Positions 25,749 through 34,748 of a stretch of 64,000 nt of DNA are shown piece by piece. The DNA is from an uncultured Spirochaetales bacterium (lineage in GTDB: Bacteria > Spirochaetota > Spirochaetia > Sphaerochaetales > Sphaerochaetaceae): the NCBI GenBank assembly GCA_944392695.1, contig CALXXN010000004.1, positions 1 to 64,000 on the forward strand, written 5' to 3'. Position 1 is the stretch's first letter, and every line of letters begins with the position of its first letter. The position numbers and the translations under genes were made by a program. Below the pieces are notes generated by a model, which saw only the letters and a list, made by a program, of their open reading frames with translations, did not search any database and was not told where the DNA came from.

Positions 25749-26531
25749 ATGAGCATGGACAGGCGGGAGATTCTTTCACGGATACTTGGGAAATCGATGA
25801 AATACGACAAGATGTCCTCAGCCTGCATGCAGGACAACAGGCGTGCTTTCGAATACCTGGCATCAAGCGTCCTGGGAAGGAAGGTGGAATCCGTAGCACA
25901 TCACATACAGCATGAGGTTGGCATACTTGGATCGCACCCGGTGCGCTATGATTGCTGGGGTGTTGAAGCCTCTGGTGTTGATTGCGTGATTGAGATGCAG
26001 CGTCTGGAAAGTGGTTTCAGCTTGGAGCGCTGGGAATCCTGCGATGCAATCCTTGCCTTGTACCATGTCTGCCATGGAGACAGCTATGAGGATGCGATTC
26101 CTGTAAGGAACATCATGGTCTTTTGCGTATTCAGGGTGCACAGCGGCGGGAAAACGCTATACACTTTGGCAGCGGGGGATGTCTGGCCAAACCGCAAGAG
26201 CGTCCTCCATATTGTCGACATGACTGTCTTTGATGGTAAGCATCCAGACATCGAGAATGCTGCCAAGGATATCCTCCAGCTGGATTGGAGGAAGATTGTG
26301 AATCCGGACTTGAGGGAGGCTATGTATTCAGTGAAGACAAGCAAAGGGATTCTCAACAAGATGACTGACGATGAGCTTGAGACTTGGAACAAGGCAGAGG
26401 GTGGATGTTTTGACCGTACAATGCAGGCAGCCAACATGCTGATCTCAGGAGAGTCATTGGACTGTGTCAGCAGGAAGACAGGGTTTAGCATCGATAGGGT
26501 CGAGGGGATAGCTTCACTTTTCGCAAGATAA
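25749..26531 (+). CDS. Rpn-family PD-(D/E)XK nuclease (transposase_31-like)
   Basis: The 260-residue protein resembles Rpn/PDDEXK_2 proteins, which cut DNA and promote RecA-independent recombination. The nuclease core is visible: the Asp in VRYDCWGVE, then DCVIEMQR as the E-x-Q motif, and the family helix segments after it. The C-terminus has the usual short HTH-like piece (SRKTGFSIDRVEGI). The frame could begin at 25725, but GGAG lies 6 bases before the ATG at 25749. The usual Lys/Gln order is slightly different from the consensus, so activity is uncertain. An ATPase regulator follows 42 bases later. Confidence 0.75.
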   Translation: MSMDRREILSRILGKSMKYDKMSSACMQDNRRAFEYLASSVLGRKVESVAHHIQHEVGILGSHPVRYDCWGVEASGVDCVIEMQRLESGFSLERWESCDAILALYHVCHGDSYEDAIPVRNIMVFCVFRVHSGGKTLYTLAAGDVWPNRKSVLHIVDMTVFDGKHPDIENAAKDILQLDWRKIVNPDLREAMYSVKTSKGILNKMTDDELETWNKAEGGCFDRTMQAANMLISGESLDCVSRKTGFSIDRVEGIASLFAR

Positions 26532-26573
26532 GGTGATGGGCACTGCCATGGTTTGGGGAAGGAATGAAGATTG

Positions 26574-27944
26574 ATGGTTGAGAACAGCAACACTGAGTAT
26601 AAGCGGGAGCTGGCTGACAGTATTGAAAAAGACGTGGTCTCCTTCCTCAACGCCCATGGTGGTGAGTTGTACATCGGCATAGACGATGATGGCACAGTCG
26701 TAGGTGTCGATGATCCTGATGCCGTGCAGCTGGCATTGGGAGACAGGGTGAAGAACAACATACGCCCAGAGACCCTTGGCCTGTTTGACATCCACACAGA
26801 GGAGAGGGAAGGGCGGACTGTCATCCGCCTCTTTGTATCAAGTGGTCCTGACAAGCCCTATTACATCGCGACATATGGGCGCAGTCCAAAGGGTTGCTTC
26901 ATGCGCATAGGTGCGGCGGCAGTCCCGATGAGTGACAAGATGATAGATGAGATGTATTCCTCCAGGATCCATACATCCATCAGCATCATGCCATCTCCCC
27001 GTCAGAACCTGGCATTCAACCAGTTGAAGGCCTACTACGCAGCTAATGGGGTCATGCTGTACGAACGTTTCGCCGATAGCCTTGGACTCCTGACAACTGA
27101 TGGGCGCTACAATTTCCTGGCCTATCTCCTGGCGGATGAGAATGACATGTCAATGCAGGTTGCCAAGTATGCTGGTACGGATAAGTGTGACTTGTTGGAA
27201 AGCACTGAATACGGTTATTGCTGCCTGATAACGGCGATGAACCGCATCCTCGACAGGATGGTCGCTGAGAATGTCACCATGACGAAGATCGCTTATCCAA
27301 GGCGCATAGAGAAGAAGCTTGTTGAGCCAGTGCCACTCCGTGAGGCCCTTGTCAACATGGTCGTCCACAATGATTACACAAGAGGGTACACCCCTGTTGT
27401 CGGGATCTTCTCAAACCGTATCGACCTGACATCGTATGGCGGTCTTGTACCCGGACAGGACGAGGATGATTTCTTCGCAGGTGTCTCGATGCCTCGCAAC
27501 AGGGAGCTGATGAGGATTTTCAAGGACCTCCACCTTGTAGAGCAGCTTGGATCCGGCATGAACCGCATCCTCCAATCCTATGACCGGAGTATTTTCAGAA
27601 TACATGATCATCGGATATGTGTCTCTTTCCCCTTTTCTGATTCGCCTAATGATAATGATCCCCGTAACAAGGGCAGGAAGAATGATGAGACGACAAATGA
27701 GACGATAAATGAGACGATAAATGAGACGATAAGAGATGATGAGTCCAACTACCACATTGAGTCCATATACCGCAAGGTCAAATCAATCATGCGTCTTGCC
27801 CCAACTGCGACGTATCAATACATGGCAGATGAGTGTGGTGTCAGCCGCGCCACCATGGGAAGGATCATCCATGAGCTGGTTGAAAAGGGTGAGGTGAGGC
27901 GTGCAGGTTCAAAGAAGAAAGGTTGGTGGCATGTTATTGAATGA
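26574..27944 (+). CDS. AlbA_2/Schlafen-like ATP-binding regulator with NETI tandem repeats
   Basis: The 456-residue protein starts with an AlbA_2 (Schlafen AAA-4) domain: NTEYKREL, then FLNAHGGELYIGIDDDGTVVG. The middle is a GHKL-like ATPase piece of the HATPase_c_4 type (LREALVNMVVHNDYTRG, then RNRELMRIFKDLHLVEQLGSGMNRI). A linker with repeated NETI units (about residues 370-385) leads to a winged helix (YQYMADECGVSRATMGRIIHEL). Such proteins are annotated as regulators or defence-linked ATPases; the role here is unknown. The TTG three bases earlier is less likely than the ATG at 26574. It may be co-transcribed with the upstream Rpn nuclease. Confidence 0.8.
   Translation: MVENSNTEYKRELADSIEKDVVSFLNAHGGELYIGIDDDGTVVGVDDPDAVQLALGDRVKNNIRPETLGLFDIHTEEREGRTVIRLFVSSGPDKPYYIATYGRSPKGCFMRIGAAAVPMSDKMIDEMYSSRIHTSISIMPSPRQNLAFNQLKAYYAANGVMLYERFADSLGLLTTDGRYNFLAYLLADENDMSMQVAKYAGTDKCDLLESTEYGYCCLITAMNRILDRMVAENVTMTKIAYPRRIEKKLVEPVPLREALVNMVVHNDYTRGYTPVVGIFSNRIDLTSYGGLVPGQDEDDFFAGVSMPRNRELMRIFKDLHLVEQLGSGMNRILQSYDRSIFRIHDHRICVSFPFSDSPNDNDPRNKGRKNDETTNETINETINETIRDDESNYHIESIYRKVKSIMRLAPTATYQYMADECGVSRATMGRIIHELVEKGEVRRAGSKKKGWWHVIE
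27686..27733 (+). repeat. 12-bp in-frame tandem repeats (NETI units)
   Basis: The unit AATGAGACGATA occurs three times in a row after a first variant copy with ACGACA, coding Asn-Glu-Thr-(Ile/Thr). As the unit is a multiple of three, copy changes would lengthen or shorten the linker without breaking the frame. Confidence 0.85.
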
Positions 27945-28157
27945 CTGGCAGTATTGTTCCACCTTGATGGCTTGGTTCCGTGCTGATGTGACTCCTGACG
28001 TTTTTTTGAAATAGCAAGGAACAATAGTTTTCACACGTGTTTTGAGCGGAATGCAAAACGCAACTTTGTATGGCATCTGTCAAAAAAGTTTCTTGGTCAT
28101 CTAGTAAAGGGGCAATGCCTCTTCAAAGGGCGGGGTGCCCTGCGGTAAGATCAAGGC

Positions 28158-28769
28158 ATGGACAAGAGCGCTTTCAAAATCCTGGACAAGAGCATGCCAG
28201 AGGACATCAACTTCCTTGATGAGAGGGATGACTTCCGCTTCCTGGTCTCTGTCGTGCTCTCGGCACAGACAAGGGATGATTATGTGAACAAAGTCACACC
28301 AGTGCTGTTCTCGACCTGGCCTGATGCCGCCTCGCTTGCAGGAGCTGACATCACAGCCCTCGAGGAGGTCCTTCACCCACTTGGCTTCTACAAGAGCAAG
28401 GCGCGTAATGTGAAGGCCCTGGCGGCCGAGGTCTCCAGGCTTGGATACATCCCTGGGACGATAGAAGAGCTGGTGAAGCTGCCAGGTGTTGGACGCAAGA
28501 CAGCCAACTGCTACATTGGCCACATACTCGGAGGAGGCGCCGTCATCGTCGACACCCACTTCGCCAGGGTGGCGAAGCGCCTTGGCTACACGGACTCTGA
28601 CGACCCTGCGAAGATCGAGAAGGACATACGTGCCTCCTTTGACGAGGATGAGTTGATGAGGCTTTCGATGACTCTCAACCTTCATGGCAGGCAGACCTGC
28701 CATGCAAGGAAGCCTGAGTGCGCATCCTGCCCGGTGGCAAGACATTGCCCATCCTTCACTCAAGTATGA
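28158..28769 (+). CDS. nth: Endonuclease III
   Basis: The 203-residue base-excision glycosylase/AP lyase has all hallmarks: the helix-hairpin-helix LPGVGRKTANC with the catalytic Lys, the catalytic Asp in VDTHFARVAKRLG, and a C-terminal iron-sulfur motif Cys-x6-Cys-x2-Cys-x5-Cys (CHARKPECASCPVARHC). It removes oxidised pyrimidines. No Shine-Dalgarno is seen; TAAGAT ends 6 bases before the ATG with TTCAAA 18 bases further up, so the transcript may be leaderless. Its end overlaps the convergent next gene by 14 bases. Confidence 0.95.
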   Translation: MDKSAFKILDKSMPEDINFLDERDDFRFLVSVVLSAQTRDDYVNKVTPVLFSTWPDAASLAGADITALEEVLHPLGFYKSKARNVKALAAEVSRLGYIPGTIEELVKLPGVGRKTANCYIGHILGGGAVIVDTHFARVAKRLGYTDSDDPAKIEKDIRASFDEDELMRLSMTLNLHGRQTCHARKPECASCPVARHCPSFTQV

Positions 28770-29139
28770 GGTAGCTTCCATCCTCCTCTTCCTCGAGTAT
28801 GGCGGTGCGTAGCTGCAGGCAGGTGAAGTCCTCCATCTGCACGGCAGGTTCCTCCTTTGAGAAGAAGAAGCCGATCTGACCATATCTTGCAGTGAGCACA
28901 TCATCATCGACTGGGAGGATGTAGCCATCACCGCTTTTGATCGGCGTTGATGCCAGGATCCTGATCCGGGGGAAGTGGAGGCGCTTGAATGGCTCCCTGC
29001 CCTGTGGATGGAGCCTGATGCAGGGTGGCATGGAGTAGGGGCTCATGTCCCCTGTTGTGGCATGATGGAGCTTCTGCAGGCGGCGGATATGCCGTCTTGC
29101 GTCCTCATCAGGCAGGAGGACAAGATGGCTTTGCTGCAT
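28756..29139 (-). CDS. Hypothetical protein convergent with nth
   Basis: The 127-residue soluble protein is not recognised. The start MQQSHLVLLPDEDARRHIRRLQKL and the later strand pattern recall the N-terminal half of 2H phosphoesterases (LigT-like), but no H-x-T/S-x motifs are present, so no function is claimed. It has no Shine-Dalgarno; TAGAAT ends 6 bases before the ATG and TTCCAG lies 17 bases above that, the same arrangement as in nth. Confidence 0.6.
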   Translation of the reverse strand: MQQSHLVLLPDEDARRHIRRLQKLHHATTGDMSPYSMPPCIRLHPQGREPFKRLHFPRIRILASTPIKSGDGYILPVDDDVLTARYGQIGFFFSKEEPAVQMEDFTCLQLRTAILEEEEDGSYLILE

Positions 29140-29178
29140 ATTGCCATTCTAGTCAAAGGGAAAAGGATCTGGAAGCCC

Positions 29179-29208
29179 TTTACAAAGAATCAGGCTTTTT
29201 GCTAAAGT
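29179..29208 (+). promoter_or_regulatory. Promoter of rpmB
   Basis: TTTACA (29179-29184), an 18-base spacer and TAAAGT (29203-29208) form a reasonable vegetative promoter, giving rpmB a leader of about 115 bases. Confidence 0.5.
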
Positions 29209-29330
29209 CAATTGCGTTGCGGCCTGCCGCCTCAACCTGTTCATGCTCACGGGATATCGCAGAAAGTACCCGTACAGGACGGTGGAAGACTGCCGGAAAA
29301 AGAAACAATATCTGAAGGTGGAATATAGTC

Positions 29331-29561
29331 ATGGCTAGAAGATGTGACATTTGCGGAAAGGGTACTGTCTCTGGATCCATCGTTCCCCGCAAGGGTAAGC
29401 CCAAGAGGGAAGGTGGTGTTGGCCAGCACATTGGCGTGACCAAGAAGAGGGTCTTCAGGCCCAACCTGGTCACAGTGAAGACGATCATCGATGGCACACC
29501 CAGGACGATCAAGGTCTGCACACGCTGCTTGAGGAGCGGCAAGATCCAGAAGGTCGTATGA
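29331..29561 (+). CDS. rpmB: 50S ribosomal protein L28
   Basis: The 76-residue basic protein matches L28: MARRCDICGKG with a CxxC pair, GVTKKRVFRPNL in the middle and VCTRCLRSGKIQKV with a second CxxC at the end, so it is the zinc-binding form. AAGGTGGAA precedes the ATG. It is followed by a terminator at 29597. Confidence 0.97.
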   Translation: MARRCDICGKGTVSGSIVPRKGKPKREGGVGQHIGVTKKRVFRPNLVTVKTIIDGTPRTIKVCTRCLRSGKIQKVV

Positions 29562-29596
29562 CCTTCCGACACTCGATACATCCGTGATTTGAGAGG

Positions 29597-29623
29597 AAGG
29601 GCCCACCAAGCGTTGGGCTCTTT
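29597..29623 (+). terminator. Terminator of rpmB
   Basis: GGGCCCA/TGGGCTC with an 8-base loop and flanking AA/TTT forms a hairpin ending in TTTCT. It sits between rpmB and the thrA start. Confidence 0.65.
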
Positions 29624-29651
29624 CTGTATATGGCGGTTGAAGGAGGTTTTT

Positions 29652-32042
29652 GTGGAAGGATGCAGGATTCATGCCCTTGAGGGCCACATGCTCTCGACAA
29701 AGGAGGGGCTTTCACGTCTTTTGGAGGTCGTTGGACTATACGACTCGGCCTCGCAGGTCTTCGTCGTACCGCCACTGAGGGAGGGGCACTTGTCCTTCAG
29801 CTCAGCCCTTTCAAGCGCCTGCCTGAGGGACGAGAGGCTGTGGGCCATGCTCGAGCGCTGTGAGAGCGCCTGGGATGCCTTCGCCCTCTCAGTCGGAGCC
29901 GCTGCTGATGTCGATGAGGAACTGCGACGTGCCTTCGCCGACATGGAGGACCTCCTGCGCTCCGTCTGGTTGCTTGGTGATGTCTCACGCCAGACGAGGC
30001 TCTGGTTCGAGGGGATGACAAGCCGCTTCCTCTCGATCATCGCCGCATCCTACCTTGCCCAGGCAGGTCTTCCCTGCACTGTGATGGATGTTTCCGAGGC
30101 CCTGCGGGTGAAGGACTTCGGCGAGGGTGTCACGATAGTCAATGGGGAGCTGCGACAGAACAGTTCCCGCGCTTATACAGGGGAGGGCGAGGGTGAGTAC
30201 ACCGCCGCACTGATCGCACGCAATTGTGGTGCCTCGCTCACCTATTGGAACAGCCGCTCGCTCTTCTGCTCGGCTCGTTCAAAGGACATACCCTCAGCCC
30301 GTGTCATCAGCCGCCTGACCTATGCCGAGGCTACAGAGCTCAGCTTCTTTGGCGCGCCAATCGTCCATCCACATGCCTTCATCCCGGCCCAGAGCGCTGG
30401 CATAGAGATCGAGTTGCGCTACTGGGGGGCCATACACGAGAAGGGGACGCTCATCACCAACACGATGTCGGTACGTGAGCGCCGCTATCCTGTCAAGGCC
30501 TTCTCTGTCATGCGAGCCGTGTCGATCATCAACGTCGAAGGCGCTGGCATGTCCGGTGTGCCTGGCATCTCCTCCCGCCTCTTCAACGCACTGCGTGAGG
30601 CGGGGATCAGTGTCATCCTGATCAGCCAGGCCTCCAGTGAGTATTCCATTTGTTTCGCGGTCCCGACGAGCCAGATGACACAGGCGGCCAGCCGGGCGCG
30701 TTACGAGTTCGCCTCAGAGCTTGAAGCCCACCAGATCGCCTCGATTTCAGCAGTCAGCGGCATGGCCATCATAGCCGCTGTCGGTGAGTACATGTCAGGC
30801 CAGGTTGGCGTGTCTGGCAAGTTCTTCTCCGCCCTGGCCCATGCTGGTGTCAACGTCTCAGCGATCGCACAGGGCTCATCCGAGAGGAACATCTCCGCAG
30901 TGATCAGCGAGGCCGACTCGCACAAGGCGCTTTCAGCACTGCACTCAGCCTTCTTCCTCTCTGCCCAGACGCTTTCGATGGGGCTTTTCGGACCTGGCAA
31001 CATCGGGGGGACGCTCCTTGACCAGCTTGCGGATGAAACCACGAGACTGCGCAAGAAGTTCGAAGTCGACATCAGGGTGCGTGGCATCGCCGACTCGAAG
31101 AAGATGCTCCTCAGCGAGGATGGCATAGACCTGACGAAATGGAGGACGCTCTTCAAACAAGAGGCTGTCGACCTGGACATGGATGCCTTCCTCTCCCATG
31201 TGGGCGCCTCCTACTTCCCACACGCCGTCCTCGTCGACTGCACATCCAGCAACGATCTTGCCATGCAGTACGCCTCCTGGCTTGAGGACTTCCATGTGAT
31301 CACACCTAACAAGAAGGCCTGCACAGCAAGCTGGGACTACTACCAGAAGCTGATGGAGACCAGCCAGAGGACTGGCCACCGCTTCCTTTACGAGACGACC
31401 GTTGGTGCTGGGCTGCCCATCATCAACACGCTCAATGACCTGATCCAGACTGGTGACAGTGTGAACAAGATCGAGGGCATAGTATCTGGCACACTGGCCT
31501 GGCTCTTCAGCTCCTACGATGGCACGCGTCCTTTCAGCGAGCTTGTACTGGAGGCAAAGAGTCTTGGCTACACAGAGCCGGATCCCAGGGATGACCTCTC
31601 CGGCATGGATGTCGCCCGCAAGACAGTCATACTCGCACGTGAGTGTGGACAGGCTGTCGAACTTGATGATTTCGAAGTCGAGTCATTGGTGCCTGAGGCC
31701 CTGCGTGAAGTCCCCAAGGATGTCTTCCTCGAACGTATCGGCGAGATGGATGATGACATGCTCCGCCGTTTCAACGAGGCCAAGGCCGAAGGCTGCGTCC
31801 TGCGCTACATCGGCAAGGTGGAGGATGGCAGGTGCTCCGTCACATTGGCCAAGCTCCCTGTGACCCATGCCTTCGCCCAGGCCGGAGGGACGGATAACAT
31901 CATCGCCTTCACGACGGAACGCTACAAGGCGGACCAGCCCCTTGTCGTCAAGGGACCAGGGGCGGGACCTGCGGTCACAGCAGGTGGTGTCTTCAGTGAT
32001 ATCATAAGACTCTCAGTCTACCTTGGGGCCGGACTGATCTGA
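29652..32042 (+). CDS. thrA: Homoserine dehydrogenase fused to a degenerate aspartokinase domain
   Basis: The overall build is ThrA: aspartokinase-like domain (about 1-285), two ACT domains (about 300-435) and homoserine dehydrogenase (about 440-796). The GTG at 29652 has AAGGAGG 5 bases upstream. The dehydrogenase looks complete: GLFGPGNIGG, VDCTSSNDLAMQY, ITPNKKA, YETTVGAGLPIINTLNDL, GYTEPDPRDDLSGMDVARK. The kinase part has lost its signatures: KFGGTS is replaced by HALEGH, the Gly-rich GRGGSDYTA motif reads GEGEGEYTA, and WTDVDGVYT reads YWNSRSLFC. HPHAFIPA is kept. It is thus probably a dehydrogenase with a pseudo-kinase regulatory part; aspartate phosphorylation would need another gene. 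thrC follows after 11 bases. Confidence 0.88.
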   Translation: MEGCRIHALEGHMLSTKEGLSRLLEVVGLYDSASQVFVVPPLREGHLSFSSALSSACLRDERLWAMLERCESAWDAFALSVGAAADVDEELRRAFADMEDLLRSVWLLGDVSRQTRLWFEGMTSRFLSIIAASYLAQAGLPCTVMDVSEALRVKDFGEGVTIVNGELRQNSSRAYTGEGEGEYTAALIARNCGASLTYWNSRSLFCSARSKDIPSARVISRLTYAEATELSFFGAPIVHPHAFIPAQSAGIEIELRYWGAIHEKGTLITNTMSVRERRYPVKAFSVMRAVSIINVEGAGMSGVPGISSRLFNALREAGISVILISQASSEYSICFAVPTSQMTQAASRARYEFASELEAHQIASISAVSGMAIIAAVGEYMSGQVGVSGKFFSALAHAGVNVSAIAQGSSERNISAVISEADSHKALSALHSAFFLSAQTLSMGLFGPGNIGGTLLDQLADETTRLRKKFEVDIRVRGIADSKKMLLSEDGIDLTKWRTLFKQEAVDLDMDAFLSHVGASYFPHAVLVDCTSSNDLAMQYASWLEDFHVITPNKKACTASWDYYQKLMETSQRTGHRFLYETTVGAGLPIINTLNDLIQTGDSVNKIEGIVSGTLAWLFSSYDGTRPFSELVLEAKSLGYTEPDPRDDLSGMDVARKTVILARECGQAVELDDFEVESLVPEALREVPKDVFLERIGEMDDDMLRRFNEAKAEGCVLRYIGKVEDGRCSVTLAKLPVTHAFAQAGGTDNIIAFTTERYKADQPLVVKGPGAGPAVTAGGVFSDIIRLSVYLGAGLI

Positions 32043-32053
32043 GGAGGAAGGTC

Positions 32054-33319
32054 ATGCTTTACCATTCAACACGAGACAAGGAGCACAAGGCGCCACTGGG
32101 CGCATCAGATGCCATACTCAAGGGCCTTGCCCCGGATGGAGGCCTCTATGTCCCTGAAAAGCTTCCAGGCCTCCCAGGGGACCTCGACCCTTCCATGGAG
32201 TACTGGCGCTTTGCCAGCAAGGTGCTTGCCCCCTTCTTCAAGGGCGATGTGCTTGAAGACGCCCTGCCTGGTATCTGCCAGAAGGCCTTCGACTTCCCTG
32301 TCCCAATAAGGGAGCTGTCGCATTCAAGCGTGCTCGAGCTCTTCCATGGCCCGACCTCGGCCTTCAAGGATTTCGGTGCTCGTTTCCTCGCTTTCTCGAT
32401 GGAGGACCTCCTGAAGCAAAGAGGTGAGGACCTGTGCATACTCGTCGCCACCTCTGGGGACACTGGTGGTGCGGTCGCAGCGGCCTTCCATGGACGCAGC
32501 CACCTCTCTGTGAAAGTCCTCTTCCCCAAGGGGAGGGTGGCTGAGAGGCAGAGGAGGCAGCTGACATGCTGGGATGGCAATGTCGAGGCTTATGAGGTCG
32601 ATGGCTCTTTTGATGACTGCCAGGCCATGGTCAAGGCGGCCTTCGTCGACCCTGCCTATGCGGCAGGACTCTCGTCGGCCAACTCAATCAATCTCGGCCG
32701 CCTGCTTCCCCAGATGGCCTACTACGTCTACGCATCCATGCTCTACAAGAAGGAGCATGGTGTGGCTCCTACCATCATCATACCCTCAGGCAATGTCGGC
32801 AACTCGACAGGTGCCTACTGGGCCAAGGAGATGGGCGCCCCGATTGAGAGGATAGTCCTCGCGGTCAATGCGAACCGTACGATTCCAGACTTCCTTGAGA
32901 GTGGGACTTATGAGGCACGTGCGAGCATCAAGACCCTTGCCAATGCGATGGATGTCGGCGCCCCGTCGAACATGGAGCGCCTCTTCGACCTCTATCCATC
33001 GCTCGACCAGATACGCGCCAAGCTCTCCGCCTGGTCTGTCAGTGATGATGAGATAAGGCAGACGATCAAGGAGACTTACGAGGAGGAGGGCTATATCATC
33101 TGCCCGCACACCGCCTGCGCAGAACGCGTCAGGCGCACCCAGTTCCCCTCTGATGAAAATGTGATGATTGTATCAACTGCCCATCCAGCGAAGTTCGAGA
33201 CAATAGTCGAACCCTTGATCGGCACAGAAGTGCCAGTGCCTGAGGCGTTGTCAAAGCTTCTCAGCCGCGAGAGCCATTCCAAGGCCATCGCGGCGGATCA
33301 CCATTTGCTTTTTCAGTGA
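32054..33319 (+). CDS. thrC: Threonine synthase
   Basis: The 421-residue PLP enzyme makes threonine from O-phosphohomoserine. It has the short-type ThrC N-terminus (MLYHSTRDKEHKAPLGASDAILKGLAPDGGLYVP), the PLP lysine in GPTSAFKDFGARFL, the TSGDTGGAV loop and the clamp IIPSGNVGNSTGAYWAKEMG. GAGGAAGG precedes the ATG, and it lies 11 bases after thrA. Its stop overlaps the convergent MATE gene by 7 bases. Confidence 0.95.
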   Translation: MLYHSTRDKEHKAPLGASDAILKGLAPDGGLYVPEKLPGLPGDLDPSMEYWRFASKVLAPFFKGDVLEDALPGICQKAFDFPVPIRELSHSSVLELFHGPTSAFKDFGARFLAFSMEDLLKQRGEDLCILVATSGDTGGAVAAAFHGRSHLSVKVLFPKGRVAERQRRQLTCWDGNVEAYEVDGSFDDCQAMVKAAFVDPAYAAGLSSANSINLGRLLPQMAYYVYASMLYKKEHGVAPTIIIPSGNVGNSTGAYWAKEMGAPIERIVLAVNANRTIPDFLESGTYEARASIKTLANAMDVGAPSNMERLFDLYPSLDQIRAKLSAWSVSDDEIRQTIKETYEEEGYIICPHTACAERVRRTQFPSDENVMIVSTAHPAKFETIVEPLIGTEVPVPEALSKLLSRESHSKAIAADHHLLFQ

Positions 33320-34704
33320 GTGGGGTGGTGCTTCCTGAAGGAGAGATGCAGGTGATGATGCTCCTCCTTCAGCCAGCCCCCCTTGAGGTAGTAGATGATG
33401 AAGGCGATGCTGGTGATTGTCCAGGTGACAGGGTAGGCGGCACACACCGTCCTGACTGTCGGCCTGATAGGCACCGCGACCTCGAGCCAGAGGATACGCA
33501 GGAGGCAGACACCGAAGATCGAGATCATCGTTGGTACGAAGGCCTTGCCCGCACCTCTCACAGCGCCTGAGAGGACCTCGATCGCGATGTAGGTGATGAA
33601 GGTCGGGGCGATGAAGAGGAGTATGTCCATGCCGATGTTGATGACAGCCTCATCGTTGGTGAAGAGGCGGTAGATCTGGCGTCCGAAGATGCACAGGACA
33701 AGTGTGATCACCACAGTGACGACTGCCGCCATGGCCATGGTCACGGCCGTGCCTTTCTTACAGCGCTCAGGTTTCCTCGCACCATAGTTCTGGCCGACGA
33801 AGGTCGTGATGGCGACACCGAAGGCGCTGATCACCATCCAGAATGCGGAGTCGAACTTGCCATAAGCCGCCCATGCTGCCGCCGTATCGGTGCCGAAGGA
33901 GTTGAAGTTCGCCTGGATGATCAGGTTGGAGATCGAGTACATGACTGACTGTATGCCGGCAGGGATGCCGATCTTGATCATGTCGCTCAGTTCGACACGG
34001 CTGAACCCCAGCTGCCTGATGCGGAGGCGCAGCATGCTTGGCAAGCGCTTCATCCATGCCAGTGAGAGGATCATGGACACGAGCTGGCTGAGGACGGTGG
34101 CGTAGGCCGCACCCTCGACTCCCATGCCCATGGGGCCGACGAAGATGATGTCGAGTATGATGTTCGTACCACAGCCACAGATCAGGAAGTAGAGTGGGTG
34201 CTTCGAGTCTCCAAGGGCACGGAAGACACCGGAGGCCATGTTGTAGATGACGAGTGTCGTACAACCAGCGAAGTAGATCCTCATGTACCTGGCGGCCAGC
34301 GGGTGCACGTCAGAAGGTGTGCCGATCGTAGCCAGGGCCCAGTCGGTTCCGAAGAAGCCGACCACGGAGATCACCACAGCCGCGACCACTGAAAGCATCA
34401 TGGCTGTGTGTATGGCCTTGCTGGTCCTGTTCATGTCGCCAGAGCCGTAACGCTGGCTTATGACGACAGAGGCGCCTGAGGCCAGTCCCGTGAAGAAGCC
34501 TATCAAGAGGTTGATGATCGTGGATGTGCCACCACCAACCGCGGCAAGGGCTTCCTTGCCAAGGAACTGTCCGACGACGATTGCATCGACCGTATTGTAG
34601 AGCTGCTGGAAGAAGGTCCCCAGCAGGATCGGGAAGAAGAAGTAGAGTACTCCCTTCCAGATGACACCTTCGGTGATCTTGTTTTCAGTGACTGACGTGC
34701 TCAC
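33313..34704 (-). CDS. MATE family multidrug/cation efflux protein
   Basis: The 463-residue inner-membrane protein has twelve hydrophobic helices in two pseudo-repeats. Typical MATE features are the N-terminal PILLGTFFQQLYNTVDAIVVGQFLG and the later VGQNYGARKPERCKKGT loop. It belongs to the DinF/NorM-like branch and should export drugs or metabolites against Na+ or H+. The start is GTG; no Shine-Dalgarno is seen, but TATGAT ends 8 bases before it, another candidate leaderless start. Confidence 0.9.
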   Translation of the reverse strand: MSTSVTENKITEGVIWKGVLYFFFPILLGTFFQQLYNTVDAIVVGQFLGKEALAAVGGGTSTIINLLIGFFTGLASGASVVISQRYGSGDMNRTSKAIHTAMMLSVVAAVVISVVGFFGTDWALATIGTPSDVHPLAARYMRIYFAGCTTLVIYNMASGVFRALGDSKHPLYFLICGCGTNIILDIIFVGPMGMGVEGAAYATVLSQLVSMILSLAWMKRLPSMLRLRIRQLGFSRVELSDMIKIGIPAGIQSVMYSISNLIIQANFNSFGTDTAAAWAAYGKFDSAFWMVISAFGVAITTFVGQNYGARKPERCKKGTAVTMAMAAVVTVVITLVLCIFGRQIYRLFTNDEAVINIGMDILLFIAPTFITYIAIEVLSGAVRGAGKAFVPTMISIFGVCLLRILWLEVAVPIRPTVRTVCAAYPVTWTITSIAFIIYYLKGGWLKEEHHHLHLSFRKHHPTH

Positions 34705-34748
34705 GGTGGGCTATCATAGGAGAAAAGCAATTCCTTGTGTAGGGGGTA

